Assembly (NCBI GenBank): GCA_013154085.1
Contig: JAADDE010000030.1
Coordinates: 1-64,000 of the forward strand
DNA length: 64,000 bases
Reading direction: 5' to 3'
DNA from: Thermoproteota archaeon
Lineage (GTDB): Archaea; Thermoproteota; Thermoprotei_A; Sulfolobales; Ignicoccaceae
The notes below the pieces were generated by a model. The model was not told the DNA's origin, did no database searches, and saw nothing but the letters and a program-made list of their open reading frames with translations. Below are positions 35,873-45,450 of this stretch, one piece after another. Both the position numbers and the translations under genes were made by a program. How positions within the stretch are numbered: position 1 is the stretch's first letter; each line of letters starts with the position of its first letter.

Positions 35873-37155
35873 CCCTCCTCCGGAGCTCCCTCAACTCTTC
35901 TTATAGTAAGAGAATCTAGATCCAGGCTCTCCGTCTTAAACTTTGAGAACACCTCGCCGAGCGCGTCGCTGGCCGTCCTTACCTTCCTCCTCTCCAGCGC
36001 AAACACCCTGCCCCCCTCTACCCATATTGTCGAGCTTCCGTGCTTTTCCAAGAAGCTCTCTGCATGCCTCTCGAGCCATACTGGGGGCCCCTTCCTAACT
36101 TCGAACTCCGGCAGAACATCCTCCAAGAACTCGATTGCAATTGCCGCCCGCTCGACCTCGTCGCTCCACAAGCCGACCCTAGTAACTTGGAAGCCGAGCC
36201 TTTCCAGCTCCTTCCTAGCGGACTTGGAGACCCTCCTTAGCTCTCCCCACACGGTCTCGGGAGGGCTCCCGCCTCTGAGCGGGATCTCCACGACGAAGGT
36301 GGGCAACCTAGGCGCGACCCTTGGAGGCGGGGGCTTGAAGTAGAAGCGCAGTGACGGACGATCTAAGTACCTCCTCGCCGCTAATACACTCAACGCCAAG
36401 GTGTTCTCGGATACGGCAGCGGCTGCGTTTCTGTTCGGATCTGTGGGGTCCGGAGCTATGAGCGGGCCTCTGAACTTCTTCAAGGCCGCCCGCTTGTCCA
36501 AAGAAGTCTCGAGCACCACTGGTGGCTTCCAGCGCGCCATCGCCCTCATCGTCTCAGCAAAGCCCTTGTGATACACTATCAACACTTCCGTCATATACCC
36601 CGAAAATCCCATAACCTTGATTTCGGCCCCGTAGGCGCCGATTCCCTTGAAGAAGGCTTTGAGCAACCTAACCTCGTCCACTACCCAGCCGCCCAGTTCG
36701 TTCACCTTACTGAGGAACCACTCCGTGTGGAACGGCGTTCGGTCGACCGCAGTTATGGCCTCGCTCGCGCTCTCGACCTTAAACGCCGGTACGAGCTCTA
36801 CTGGGACTCCCTCTACCTCGACCCTAACGTACGGGTGCTCCGCATACCTCACGGAGGCCTTGCCCAGCAGATTCGCGGCCTCGAACAGCGCCGGGAACGC
36901 GACCCTCTCAAGCCACTCCTTCTTTGAGGGCTTGAAGAGTACAAATACGTCGAGCTCCAGCTGTCCTCTCAACCACGTGCCCTTTCTCGCGCTGCCTTGT
37001 AGCGTAACCTCGCCCTCGAGACCTCTTCTGCTCAAACTTGATGATACTGCTTCCCTCACCTTCTCGAATATTTCGTCTCTCTTGCGTATCTCATCTTCCG
37101 TCGGTCTTATTCTGCTCAGCACTTCCTCCTCCAACTCTTCGTGCAACAGCGTCAA
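35827..37155 (-). CDS. cca: Archaeal class I CCA-adding enzyme, TTG start
   Basis: LQGSARKGTWLRGQLELDVFVLF, AEHPYVRVEVEGVPVELVPAF; start overlaps the thpR stop as TTGA. Confidence 0.93.
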   Translation of the reverse strand: MTLLHEELEEEVLSRIRPTEDEIRKRDEIFEKVREAVSSSLSRRGLEGEVTLQGSARKGTWLRGQLELDVFVLFKPSKKEWLERVAFPALFEAANLLGKASVRYAEHPYVRVEVEGVPVELVPAFKVESASEAITAVDRTPFHTEWFLSKVNELGGWVVDEVRLLKAFFKGIGAYGAEIKVMGFSGYMTEVLIVYHKGFAETMRAMARWKPPVVLETSLDKRAALKKFRGPLIAPDPTDPNRNAAAAVSENTLALSVLAARRYLDRPSLRFYFKPPPPRVAPRLPTFVVEIPLRGGSPPETVWGELRRVSKSARKELERLGFQVTRVGLWSDEVERAAIAIEFLEDVLPEFEVRKGPPVWLERHAESFLEKHGSSTIWVEGGRVFALERRKVRTASDALGEVFSKFKTESLDLDSLTIRRVEGAPEEGWLAWFVWGKPSWWG

Positions 37156-37709
37156 AGCTTGACTTCCCTCAAGGTCTCGTATATAGGACCGCGGGGGGTC
37201 AAGATGCTTTTCTTCAGCCTTATCGACTTGACCTCTAGCTCTCCTAGCTCGACGTCTGACATCTCCTCGACCCATTTCTTGAGCGCCTCGACTCCTCTGC
37301 CGCTTCTGACGCGCGCGAGCGTTACGTGCGCCGTAAAACCCTTGGTCTCGGGCTTGAACCCGGCCTTCCTCAGCTCCCTCTCTATCCTCTCAAATATCTT
37401 TCTCAACTCTTCATCTCCTTCGACGCCCACCCACACAACCCTCGGCCTAGAACCTCCGAAGGTCCCCACACCTTTCAGCTTTATTTTGTGCGGTTTTACA
37501 TCAACTACAGATTTTCTGATTATCTCTTCAATTATATCGATCGCCTCTACAGAGATATTTCCTAAGAATCTTATTGTTATGTGGAAGTTTTCCTTCTCAA
37601 CGACTTTGACGTCCGCTCCCGTGGCCCTTAGAGACTCGGTCAGTCTCGCCAACCTCTCGCTGATCTCCCCCTCGATGTCCACTGCTATAAAGGCCCTTAT
37701 CCGCTCCAT
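37152..37709 (-). CDS. thpR: RNA 2',3'-cyclic phosphodiesterase / 2'-5' RNA ligase
   Basis: HITIRFLG and HVTLAR 2H motifs. Confidence 0.93.
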   Translation of the reverse strand: MERIRAFIAVDIEGEISERLARLTESLRATGADVKVVEKENFHITIRFLGNISVEAIDIIEEIIRKSVVDVKPHKIKLKGVGTFGGSRPRVVWVGVEGDEELRKIFERIERELRKAGFKPETKGFTAHVTLARVRSGRGVEALKKWVEEMSDVELGELEVKSIRLKKSILTPRGPIYETLREVKL

Positions 37710-37863
37710 CCTCTCCCTCCACCTCGTCTAAAGCAGCCCGTAAGAGCTGTAGTGCGCGATACAGCTCGGCCCTGCCGCTCCAGTGCGGCGGCGCGCGTAA
37801 GTATGCGCTTTCAACCTCTCTGAGGGCCTTTTTCAAGATCATTCGTATTCTCTCCATACGTGA
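37597..37863 (-). CDS. Possible small helical protein between TFS and thpR
   Basis: MERIRMILKKALREVESAYLRAPPHWSGRAELYRALQLLRAALDEVEGEDG; overlaps the thpR start by over 100 nt, so boundaries are uncertain. Confidence 0.35.
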   Translation of the reverse strand, partial: SRMERIRMILKKALREVESAYLRAPPHWSGRAELYRALQLLRAALDEVEGEDGADKGLYSSGHRGGDQREVGETDRVSKGHGSGRQSR

Positions 37864-38171
37864 CCGCATTTGGTACACCGGTAGAACCTAGTAGGGGGCT
37901 CGTCCCCCGCACGGGTCTGAACGAACCAGTAGTACGCCTCGTCGTGCCCGCACTTAGGACATATGACGTCGCGCGTCTTCGGCAATGTCTCTACTTTTAC
38001 TGATTCATCAATTACTACAGTTTTCTCCTTCACGCTGTGCTTTATCTTCTTTGTGGTCCTAACGGACCCTCCGCCCTCTATCTCGTAGCCGCATCGCATG
38101 CACTTCAGCACCGTCCTGCCGCCCACCCTCCTCGCAACCATGAGCGAGCCGCACTTCGGGCAGAACTTCAC
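37839..38171 (-). CDS. Transcription factor S (TFIIS/RPB9-like)
   Basis: MKFCPKCGSLM...CMRCGYE; ICPKCGHDEAYYWFVQTRAGDEPPTRFYRCTKCGHVWREYE. Confidence 0.95.
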   Translation of the reverse strand: MKFCPKCGSLMVARRVGGRTVLKCMRCGYEIEGGGSVRTTKKIKHSVKEKTVVIDESVKVETLPKTRDVICPKCGHDEAYYWFVQTRAGDEPPTRFYRCTKCGHVWREYE

Positions 38172-38192
38172 TGCACCGTCACCGACGGCGCG

Positions 38193-39644
38193 GTGGGAAG
38201 GGAGGTTTATTGCTTCGAAGGACTATTGAAAACCGCTTTGGCCCGTGTCGTGGGGGAAGCGGCTGTGGAAAAGGATCACATGGACTACGCCGTTGAGTTG
38301 GATATTGCAGTAAAGCCGACGACTCCGGTGCCCGGATTGGGCAAGGAGTACGGCTACTACGTGGGCGCGGGAAACCCCCTCTTCAGCGTAGGAGGGGGCG
38401 TGCTTAGGACCGTCTTGAAGCATATACTTCACAAGTACCACGCGAAGAGGGGCTACTACGTCGTGGAGACCCCCCTCTTGGCACGCACCACGCTTTACGA
38501 GGTCACCGGCCACCTTCAGTTCTACAAGGAGAACATGTTTCTAGTAAACATAGAGGGCGACGAGTATGCCATAAAGCCGATGAACTGCCCTTTTCATGTC
38601 TTAATATTCATGAACTTGCTTCAGAAGTACCAAGCGAAGGTAGCTTTGCCTTTTAAGATCTTTGAGACAGGGACCGTTCACCGCTACGAGATAGCCGGCG
38701 CGCTGAGGGGGTTGCTGAGGGTTAGAGCATTCACGCAAGACGATGCCCACATATTCGCTCGAGAGGAGGACGTCGAGCAGAGTTTGATAGAAGTATTCGA
38801 CATGATGAAGGATGTATATGAAAAACTGTTCCACATACCGGTGACCTCCGAAACGGTTAGGCTGAGGCTCAGCCTCTCAGCCAAGGACAAGATAGGGAGC
38901 GAGTTTATGGGCGAGCCGGAGATGTGGAGGTTCTCCGAAGAGAAGCTGTTTAAAGTCGCCGAAGAGATAAAGAGGAGGTACGGAATAGAGTTCTTTGCTG
39001 AGGAGGGCGAGGCAGCCTTCTACGGTCCGAAGCTGGACGTGGTAGTATTCGAAGAAGACGGCAAGGAATGGCAGATCGGTACTGCGCAGTTCGACTTCAA
39101 CCTGCCTATGCGCTTCAAGCTCAACGAGTTGCTTAGGGAAACCCACGGTCTGGAAGGAAACATCTACATGATCCACAGAGCCTTGCTCGGCTCCCTAGAA
39201 AGATTTATCGGAATTTACCTGGAAATGTATAAAGGAAGACTGCCCTTCGTCTTGGCCCCCCTTCAAGCATTGGTGGTGGGCATACTCACAGGCAAGGAAG
39301 ATGTTGATTCCAAAATAAAGAAGCTGGTAGAAGAAGCGAAAGACAAGCTATTGCGTGAAGAAATAAGAGCGAGCTCCCTCTACACCACAAAGACGCACCT
39401 CTCGAAAGACGTAAGGAAGGTGGAGAGCACAGTCAAGCCGCCGCTGATGATATACGTGGGGCAGAGGGAGGCCGAGAAAGGCCTCGTGACTGTTAGGCCC
39501 TATTCGCACGCCGAGCGGAGACGGCTCCAGAGGACTGTATCCATTAATGAAATTATGGAAGTGGTATCGGAGATGGAGGAAGGGGTCAAGGCGCTGGTCG
39601 GAGCTCCGGTGAGGTTACCGGCCGACCCGTCTTACATGACGTAA
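38193..39644 (+). CDS. thrS: Threonyl-tRNA synthetase, catalytic + anticodon-binding form (no editing domain)
   Basis: Class II motifs ETPLLARTTLYEVTGHLQFYKENMF, MNCPFHVLIF, GTVHRYEIAGALRGLLRVRAFTQDDAHIF, EWQIGTAQFDF; start uncertain (GTG 38193 or TTG 38226). Confidence 0.93.
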   Translation: MGREVYCFEGLLKTALARVVGEAAVEKDHMDYAVELDIAVKPTTPVPGLGKEYGYYVGAGNPLFSVGGGVLRTVLKHILHKYHAKRGYYVVETPLLARTTLYEVTGHLQFYKENMFLVNIEGDEYAIKPMNCPFHVLIFMNLLQKYQAKVALPFKIFETGTVHRYEIAGALRGLLRVRAFTQDDAHIFAREEDVEQSLIEVFDMMKDVYEKLFHIPVTSETVRLRLSLSAKDKIGSEFMGEPEMWRFSEEKLFKVAEEIKRRYGIEFFAEEGEAAFYGPKLDVVVFEEDGKEWQIGTAQFDFNLPMRFKLNELLRETHGLEGNIYMIHRALLGSLERFIGIYLEMYKGRLPFVLAPLQALVVGILTGKEDVDSKIKKLVEEAKDKLLREEIRASSLYTTKTHLSKDVRKVESTVKPPLMIYVGQREAEKGLVTVRPYSHAERRRLQRTVSINEIMEVVSEMEEGVKALVGAPVRLPADPSYMT

Positions 39645-39687
39645 GTGCTTCTTAACGCCCCCTCGGGAGAAAGGTCGGGAGCACCTA

Positions 39688-40425
39688 GTGAAGCTCACGT
39701 TCTTCGACGCCCGGGTGTGGAAGTACGTCATAGCGGGCATTTCGAAGGTGGTTAAGGAGACTGTTGCGACGGTCAACGAAGAGGGCTTCCGGATTAAAAC
39801 TATGGACGAATCCAAGGTAGTTCTAATAGACTTCTTCCTGCCGGCGTCGAGCTTTGAGGAGTTCGAGGTTGAGGAGGAAAGAAAATTTGGAGTGAATATG
39901 GAGGACCTTGCGAAAATAATGAGAAGGGCCACCAAGGATGACAAGCTGAACATAGAGGTGGGGGAGAGCAGCTACTCCATAATTTTTGAAGGTCATGGCA
40001 GAAGGAAGTTCACACTGCCTCAGCTGGAGATCTATGAAGAAGAGATACCGGAAGTGGAGCTGGACCTCCCGGCGAAGGTTGAAATAACTTCAGACTCCTA
40101 CCGAGAGCTAGTGAAGGACTTGGAGCCGGTGGCGGATACAGTAACCTTCTACGCGGAGCCCGGAAGATTTAGGGTGGAGGCTACGAGCGACTTGGGCTAC
40201 GCAGAAGTAATAATAACCGAGGACTCCGGCGTATTGCTCAATTACGAGATCGACGAGCCGGCGCGCTCATCTTACGGCTTGGAATACTTGTCGTACGTAA
40301 GCTCCGTATCTCAAGTGGCCGACAAGGTGAGCCTCGAGCTCGGCAACGATATGCCGCTGAGGGCGTCCTTCGACATAGCTGAAGGTGGTAGCCTTGTCTA
40401 CCTCGTCGCGCCGCGTCTCGAATAA
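39688..40425 (+). CDS. pcn: PCNA sliding clamp
   Basis: MKLTFFDARVWKYVIAGISKVVKE...; IDEPARSSYGLEYLSYV; MPLRASFDIAEGGSLVYLVAPRLE. Confidence 0.95.
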   Translation: MKLTFFDARVWKYVIAGISKVVKETVATVNEEGFRIKTMDESKVVLIDFFLPASSFEEFEVEEERKFGVNMEDLAKIMRRATKDDKLNIEVGESSYSIIFEGHGRRKFTLPQLEIYEEEIPEVELDLPAKVEITSDSYRELVKDLEPVADTVTFYAEPGRFRVEATSDLGYAEVIITEDSGVLLNYEIDEPARSSYGLEYLSYVSSVSQVADKVSLELGNDMPLRASFDIAEGGSLVYLVAPRLE

Positions 40426-41485
40426 GCTCTTCTTAATGATTTGGGATTATTACTCACATGCAGTGCTGGACGTGCCCGAAGACCTACCTCAAAGGGAAGT
40501 CGCGTTGCAGACGTACGACGGAAAGATGATAAGGCACATGAGCGTTGCCGACGAGGAGGAGCTTAAGGAGCTCGTAATTAAGAAGAAGGGTATAGATTTG
40601 TACGTCTCGACGTCCAGCTATCAAGACCCGTCGGCCCCAAGCATGGATTCCAAGGGGTGGCTCAGAGCGGACATACAGTTCGACATAGACGTCGACCACT
40701 TACCGGGATGCGGACCGGCCTACAAGGTCTGCGGCGAGAGCGTGGTGCCCTCTTCAGAGGACTGTGCGGGACGGCCGGTAAACGTCGTGCCCCTCCCGTG
40801 CCTCAGAGCGGGCTTCGAGCAGGCGAAGAAGTTAATTGATATAATCAAGAGGTATTTTGGAATAAGCAAGGATAGTGCTGAGCTACACTTCTCGGGCAAC
40901 AGAGGCTTCCACGTGGTGCTCCGGGGAACGCCCTTTGATGAGGCGGACCAGACCTTGCGGAGGGAGATAGCAGATTTCGTTGTGGGCGACTTGCTGAAGA
41001 GGGAAATCTTCTGCCTAGAGCCGGACTGCCTCGTCCCGCGTCCGCGGCTGGACGACGGCACTCCAACCCCGGGCTGGATTGGCCGGGTGGGGGAGGTCCT
41101 TTGGAGGATGCTGGGAAACGGCGTTAGGAAGTGGGGTGAGGTGGACGACCCGGAGAGAGTTCTGGAAGCCGCCATAGCGGCGGCCAGAGTTGAGGTGGAC
41201 AAGCAAGTAACCGTGGACACCAGCCGCCTCTTGAGGGTCCCCGGCAGCGTGCACCGCAAGTCAGCACTGCTGGTGAAGAAGGTTAGTGAGTTCAAGTGGG
41301 ATGAGGGTCTGAGTCCCTTTAAGGACTACATCACCTTCGTAAAATCGCTATACAGCTTTGATATGGACGTCTTGGGCAAGAAAGTGTCGTTGAGGAAGGG
41401 AGAGAAGGCGGAGCTGTCCGGCGCTCAGGGGGCTTTTCTGGCGAGCAAGGGGTTGGTTGAAATACTCCGCTTCGACCGGCACTAG
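40385..41485 (+). CDS. priS: DNA primase small (catalytic) subunit
   Basis: DIQFDIDVDHL, HFSGNRGFHVVLRG, VDTSRLLRVPGSVHRKS; start may be a few codons downstream. Confidence 0.94.
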   Translation: MVALSTSSRRVSNKLFLMIWDYYSHAVLDVPEDLPQREVALQTYDGKMIRHMSVADEEELKELVIKKKGIDLYVSTSSYQDPSAPSMDSKGWLRADIQFDIDVDHLPGCGPAYKVCGESVVPSSEDCAGRPVNVVPLPCLRAGFEQAKKLIDIIKRYFGISKDSAELHFSGNRGFHVVLRGTPFDEADQTLRREIADFVVGDLLKREIFCLEPDCLVPRPRLDDGTPTPGWIGRVGEVLWRMLGNGVRKWGEVDDPERVLEAAIAAARVEVDKQVTVDTSRLLRVPGSVHRKSALLVKKVSEFKWDEGLSPFKDYITFVKSLYSFDMDVLGKKVSLRKGEKAELSGAQGAFLASKGLVEILRFDRH

Positions 41486-41496
41486 GTAGCAGAAAA

Positions 41497-42186
41497 GTGT
41501 ACTACGCTCTGAAGCATCCCGACGGCACCAAGGCGTACGATTACTGGCTGCTGAAGCAAGCCCATCTGGCCCGCAAGTTCTACGTTGGTACGTACTACAT
41601 ACCGTCCAAGAGGCTCTACGCCCCCGTTTTCAAGGCGCTGGGGAAGGCAGACCCCGGAGCCTTCGTTGAGGTGAGCCCCTCCGAGCTTAGGAAGGGCTAC
41701 AAGATGATATGCATCAAGGGCTGTGGGCAGTGTTGCGAAAGAGACTCCGGCGCCGTAATTATGGAGAGCGAAGCAGAGGATCTAGGAATTGAAATAAAGA
41801 ACAAGCCGGGCTTCACTATCAGCCTAATCGACGGTACCACCGAAAAGGTGTACAGACTGGATACGCGGAAGAACGGTCAGTGCGTCTTCTTCAATAGGGC
41901 ACGGAGGTCTTGCGCGCTCGGCAGGCGGCGCCCTGCCCTTTGTATGATAACCTATTGCGGAGCCTTCGCCGAAAGGAGCGGAAAGAAGTACGTGCGCGTC
42001 TCCGGGAAGTTTCTCCCCAGAGGCGAGGTGGAGATGGTGTTCGAGCAAGTGTCTCCGGACGAGTGGGAAGAGCTTGAGCGGCTGGTTAAGAGCGGTACCA
42101 ACGTCTGGAGGGCGGTCGCCGAGGTGCTCCGCCGGAGGAATATTACTTCCCGCGCGCCCAGAAACGCCCGCAGTAGCTCTAAGTAG
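41497..42186 (+). CDS. YkgJ-type CxxCxxCC zinc/iron-chelating domain protein
   Basis: CIKGCGQCCERDSG, NGQCVFFNRARRSCALGRRRPALC. Confidence 0.8.
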   Translation: MYYALKHPDGTKAYDYWLLKQAHLARKFYVGTYYIPSKRLYAPVFKALGKADPGAFVEVSPSELRKGYKMICIKGCGQCCERDSGAVIMESEAEDLGIEIKNKPGFTISLIDGTTEKVYRLDTRKNGQCVFFNRARRSCALGRRRPALCMITYCGAFAERSGKKYVRVSGKFLPRGEVEMVFEQVSPDEWEELERLVKSGTNVWRAVAEVLRRRNITSRAPRNARSSSK

Positions 42187-42202
42187 CTAGCGGGGAACTC
42201 GC

Positions 42203-42400
42203 GTGGACGCGAAGAAAATAATTGAGCTGGAGCTGGAGAAGCTCGAGGCAGAGATAGAGGCGCTCGAAAGGAAAGCAAAGTTGCTGGAGCCTCTGGCAGA
42301 GGAAGACGAGGAGGCGCGCCTAGAGCTCATAGGCACTAAGGCGTTGCTCAGCTTGTACCGTAGCGACGCCCGCCAGCTCGCAGAGTACCTATCAGCCTAA
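42203..42400 (+). CDS. Small coiled-coil protein, GTG start
   Basis: MDAKKIIELELEKLEAEIEALERKAKLLEPL; convergent overlap with the nitrilase gene. Confidence 0.5.
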   Translation: MDAKKIIELELEKLEAEIEALERKAKLLEPLAEEDEEARLELIGTKALLSLYRSDARQLAEYLSA

Positions 42401-43106
42401 TCCTGTCTTCCATTGCAGGGAACTTCCTCCATTCTTCTATAAGCTCCTTTTCAAGGTCGAAGATCAGCAGTCCCTCGCCCTCCCCTAAGACGAGGGGCTC
42501 TCCCGAGGGCATTGCGACGGCGCTGTGGCCGGCGAAGGGCCCATAGGTCCCGGGCCCCCAGCGGTTGACGCCCAGCACATACGAGAATGTCTCTATCGAT
42601 CTGGCTTGCAGTAGCGTGGCCCAGTGATCCTTCCTCGAAGCGGGCCACGCGGCCGGCACCACGAAAACGTCCACCTCGCCCAAGAGTCTACCAAAGAGCT
42701 CTGGAAAGCGGAGCTCGTAACATATAGGAAATGCGAACTTCAAGCCGCCCAGTTCAACGGGTTCCGGCATCTCTCCAGCTTCGAAGACCTCGTGTTCCTT
42801 CATGGGCCTGAAAAGCACGTACTTCTTCCTAATATACAGCACCTCTCCGTTTTTCATTAAAATATACGCGTTGTACTTCTTTCCATCAATTTTAAGTGCA
42901 GCCCCAATTCCGATTACTGCTTCGTTGCTCAAAGCCAGCAACTCCTCGAGCTCGACAGCCCCATTGAATCCCGTTGCGGCCAGCTCCGGGAAGAACACGG
43001 CCTCAGCACCGCTTTTTATAGCCCACTCGAGTAGCCGTGCGGCCTTGGTCAAGTTGTCGTTGAGACGCCCGTCGGCCACTGAGAGTTGCGCGAGCGCAAC
43101 CCTCAC
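42348..43106 (-). CDS. Carbon-nitrogen hydrolase (nitrilase superfamily)
   Basis: FFPELAATGF, RKKYVLFRPMKEHEVF, PICYELRFPELFG Glu-Lys-Cys triad regions. Confidence 0.92.
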   Translation of the reverse strand: MRVALAQLSVADGRLNDNLTKAARLLEWAIKSGAEAVFFPELAATGFNGAVELEELLALSNEAVIGIGAALKIDGKKYNAYILMKNGEVLYIRKKYVLFRPMKEHEVFEAGEMPEPVELGGLKFAFPICYELRFPELFGRLLGEVDVFVVPAAWPASRKDHWATLLQARSIETFSYVLGVNRWGPGTYGPFAGHSAVAMPSGEPLVLGEGEGLLIFDLEKELIEEWRKFPAMEDRIRLIGTLRAGGRRYGTS

Positions 43107-43138
43107 GCCCTCCTCCCTCTACCACTTACTGCCTAGAA

Positions 43139-43250
43139 GAAGATTAATCTTCACATGACACAGTCGTTTTTTTTTTTTGCAGGAGAGAAAACGTGTTTCC
43201 ATTAGAGAAATTGACAACTATCTATTCATTTAAACGTGTCATATAAAAAG
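43139..43250. promoter_or_regulatory. AT-rich divergent control region of the PadR-family gene
   Basis: 14-bp palindrome GAAGATTAATCTTC (43139-43152), ATGACAC / GTGTCAT inverted pair, AAACGTGT direct repeat, T12 tract, TATA ATATAAAAAG (43241-43250). Confidence 0.6.
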
Positions 43251-43286
43251 CTCTACAGACAATGGTAGGTACAGGGAAGAACCGCC

Positions 43287-43664
43287 GTGAGGAAGCTTAC
43301 TGAAGTAAAGCTAGAGGTAGGTCATAAAACATTCAAACTCAACGTTTTAGGAATATATGTTCTTCACTCCCTTGCGCAAGGACCGAAGAATGGTTATGAT
43401 CTTCTTAAGGAGCTCAGATCCCTCACTAACAACAAGTGGTCGCCGCCTAAGAGCACAATTTATCCGTTGCTCAAGAAGATGGTAGAGGAAGGCTTACTCA
43501 CGGTCGACGAGCACGGAGTGTACAGGCTGACCGATACGGGCTATGAGGTGCTGAAGATATTTAAGAGGAATGAAGATATAATAAACGAATTAATGGATAA
43601 CGTGAATTTAATTCTGAAGATATTAGAGGAAGTAAAAAAGCGCAAGGAGAGGATAGAAGAATGA
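43287..43664 (+). CDS. PadR-family transcriptional regulator
   Basis: YVLHSLAQGPKNGYDLLKEL...WSPPKSTIYPLLKKMVEEGLLTVDEHGVYRLTDTGYEVL. Confidence 0.92.
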   Translation: MRKLTEVKLEVGHKTFKLNVLGIYVLHSLAQGPKNGYDLLKELRSLTNNKWSPPKSTIYPLLKKMVEEGLLTVDEHGVYRLTDTGYEVLKIFKRNEDIINELMDNVNLILKILEEVKKRKERIEE

Positions 43665-43710
43665 TTTATTTAGAGCTTCCGCTGAGCCGGCGGGGCGTGG
43701 GTGGGAGCTA

Positions 43711-44925
43711 TTGCTCGACATAAAGTCCTTTATAGCCGGTAGAGTGTCCCTCATGGAATCCTCGGAGATCAGGGAAATCCTTGAGCTAACCGAAGGCAAA
43801 AATGTGATAAGCCTTGCCGGAGGTCTCCCAGACCCCAAATACTTCCCTACAGAGGAGCTGGCAGAGATCTCCTCCTACGTACTCAAGGAGTACGGTTGGA
43901 GGGCACTTCAGTACAGCGTAACGCGCGGCCTCCGCGAGTTCAGAGAGGAGATAGCGCGCTTCATGGAGAGGACCGGCACGCCGGGCGAGATGCCCTACAA
44001 CATCATTGTCACATCCGGCAGTCAGCAAGCCCTAAACCTGCTGGCGCAAGTGCTGGTGAACCCCGGCGACATCGTGGCCGTCGAGAAGCCGACCTACTTG
44101 GCCGCAATAAATGAGTTCAAGGCAGTTGGTGCTTCCTTCGAGGGCATACCGGTTGACGACGAAGGGATGAGGGTGGACCTCTTAGAGGAAAGGTTGAAGA
44201 TTCTCAAGGCAGAGGGCAAAAGGATAAAGTTTGTCTACACCGTGCCGACCGCGCAGAACCCCTCCGGGGTCAGCATGAGCAACGACAGAAGGAGCCACTT
44301 GCTAGAACTCGCCGAGGAGTACGACTTCCTTATAATAGAGGACGACCCCTACAGCCACTTCATGTTTGAAGAGGTGAACTTTAAGAGGCTCCGTAGCATG
44401 GATAAGTACAGAGTGATATACACAAGTACGTTCAGCAAGATCTTGTCGCCCGGCTTGAGGCTGGGCTGGGTCGCGGCCCACCCGGACGTCATAGACGCCT
44501 TAGAAATAGCCAAGCAAAACGCCGACCTTCACACGCCGACCTTCAATCAGTTGCTGGCGGCTGAGGCCTTGAGGAGGGGGGTGGTGGACAAGCACATACC
44601 CCGTGTCAAGGAAGCCTACAAGAGGAAGAGGGACGTAATGCTCGAGGCTCTGAGCGAGCACATGGACGGTTTGGCGCGGTGGACCAGACCAGTTGGGGGG
44701 ATGTTCATCTTCGCCTATCTGGATGAAAACATAGACACCAAAGAGATGTTGCCGGAGGCGCTGTCCGCCGGAGTCGCGTACGTACCCGGAAGCGCCTTCT
44801 ACGTAGACGGCAGCGGGCGAAACACTATGAGGCTGAACTTCAGCTACCCCAGCGAAGAAATGATAAGAATGGGCATCGAGCGCTTGGCGGAGGTAGTTAA
44901 GAGGTACGCGACGAGTAGCGTTTAA
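43711..44925 (+). CDS. PLP-dependent aminotransferase class I/II (LysN/aromatic-type)
   Basis: [54 protein letters not shown]. Confidence 0.94.
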   Translation: MLDIKSFIAGRVSLMESSEIREILELTEGKNVISLAGGLPDPKYFPTEELAEISSYVLKEYGWRALQYSVTRGLREFREEIARFMERTGTPGEMPYNIIVTSGSQQALNLLAQVLVNPGDIVAVEKPTYLAAINEFKAVGASFEGIPVDDEGMRVDLLEERLKILKAEGKRIKFVYTVPTAQNPSGVSMSNDRRSHLLELAEEYDFLIIEDDPYSHFMFEEVNFKRLRSMDKYRVIYTSTFSKILSPGLRLGWVAAHPDVIDALEIAKQNADLHTPTFNQLLAAEALRRGVVDKHIPRVKEAYKRKRDVMLEALSEHMDGLARWTRPVGGMFIFAYLDENIDTKEMLPEALSAGVAYVPGSAFYVDGSGRNTMRLNFSYPSEEMIRMGIERLAEVVKRYATSSV

Positions 44926-44957
44926 AGCCCCGTCGAGGGGGCCGGAGGGGAGCCAGC

Positions 44958-45437
44958 GTGAACAAGAGGAAGGAGAAGGGCAAGTCGCACTCCAAGAGAC
45001 CGGTTAGGAACACCCCGCCGAGGTGGGTACCGTTCAGGGCGGATGAAATAAGGGCGCTGGTGGTGGAGCTCAGCAAGAAGGGCTACGGTCCCTCTATGAT
45101 AGGCATAATATTAAGGGATCAGTTCGGCGTTCCCCTCGTAAAGCCCATAGTTGGAAAGAAGCTAGTAAAGATAATGGAGGAAGAGGGAGTAGCGCCTCCC
45201 ATTCCCGAGGACTTGTTCCACCTCATGAAGCGCGCCGTGCGAGTTAGGGCACACTTGGCGGAGCACCCCAAGGATAAGCACTCAGCCCGCGGACTAATGG
45301 AGATAGAGTCGAAGATCAGGAGGTTGGTGAAGTACTACAAGAGGGTCGGCAAGCTACCGCCCGACTGGAAGTACGATCCGGAGAGGGCGAGGTTGCTTGT
45401 CCAACAGTACTCAGCGCTCTTCGAGTCCGGCGCTTAG
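44958..45437 (+). CDS. rps15: Ribosomal protein S15
   Basis: [42 protein letters not shown]. Confidence 0.96.
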   Translation: MNKRKEKGKSHSKRPVRNTPPRWVPFRADEIRALVVELSKKGYGPSMIGIILRDQFGVPLVKPIVGKKLVKIMEEEGVAPPIPEDLFHLMKRAVRVRAHLAEHPKDKHSARGLMEIESKIRRLVKYYKRVGKLPPDWKYDPERARLLVQQYSALFESGA

Positions 45438-45450
45438 CCTGGAGAACTTT

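Noticed and set aside
43167-43178. T12 tract as a transcription terminator
   Set aside because: It lies between divergent genes rather than after a gene end; more likely part of an AT-rich control region
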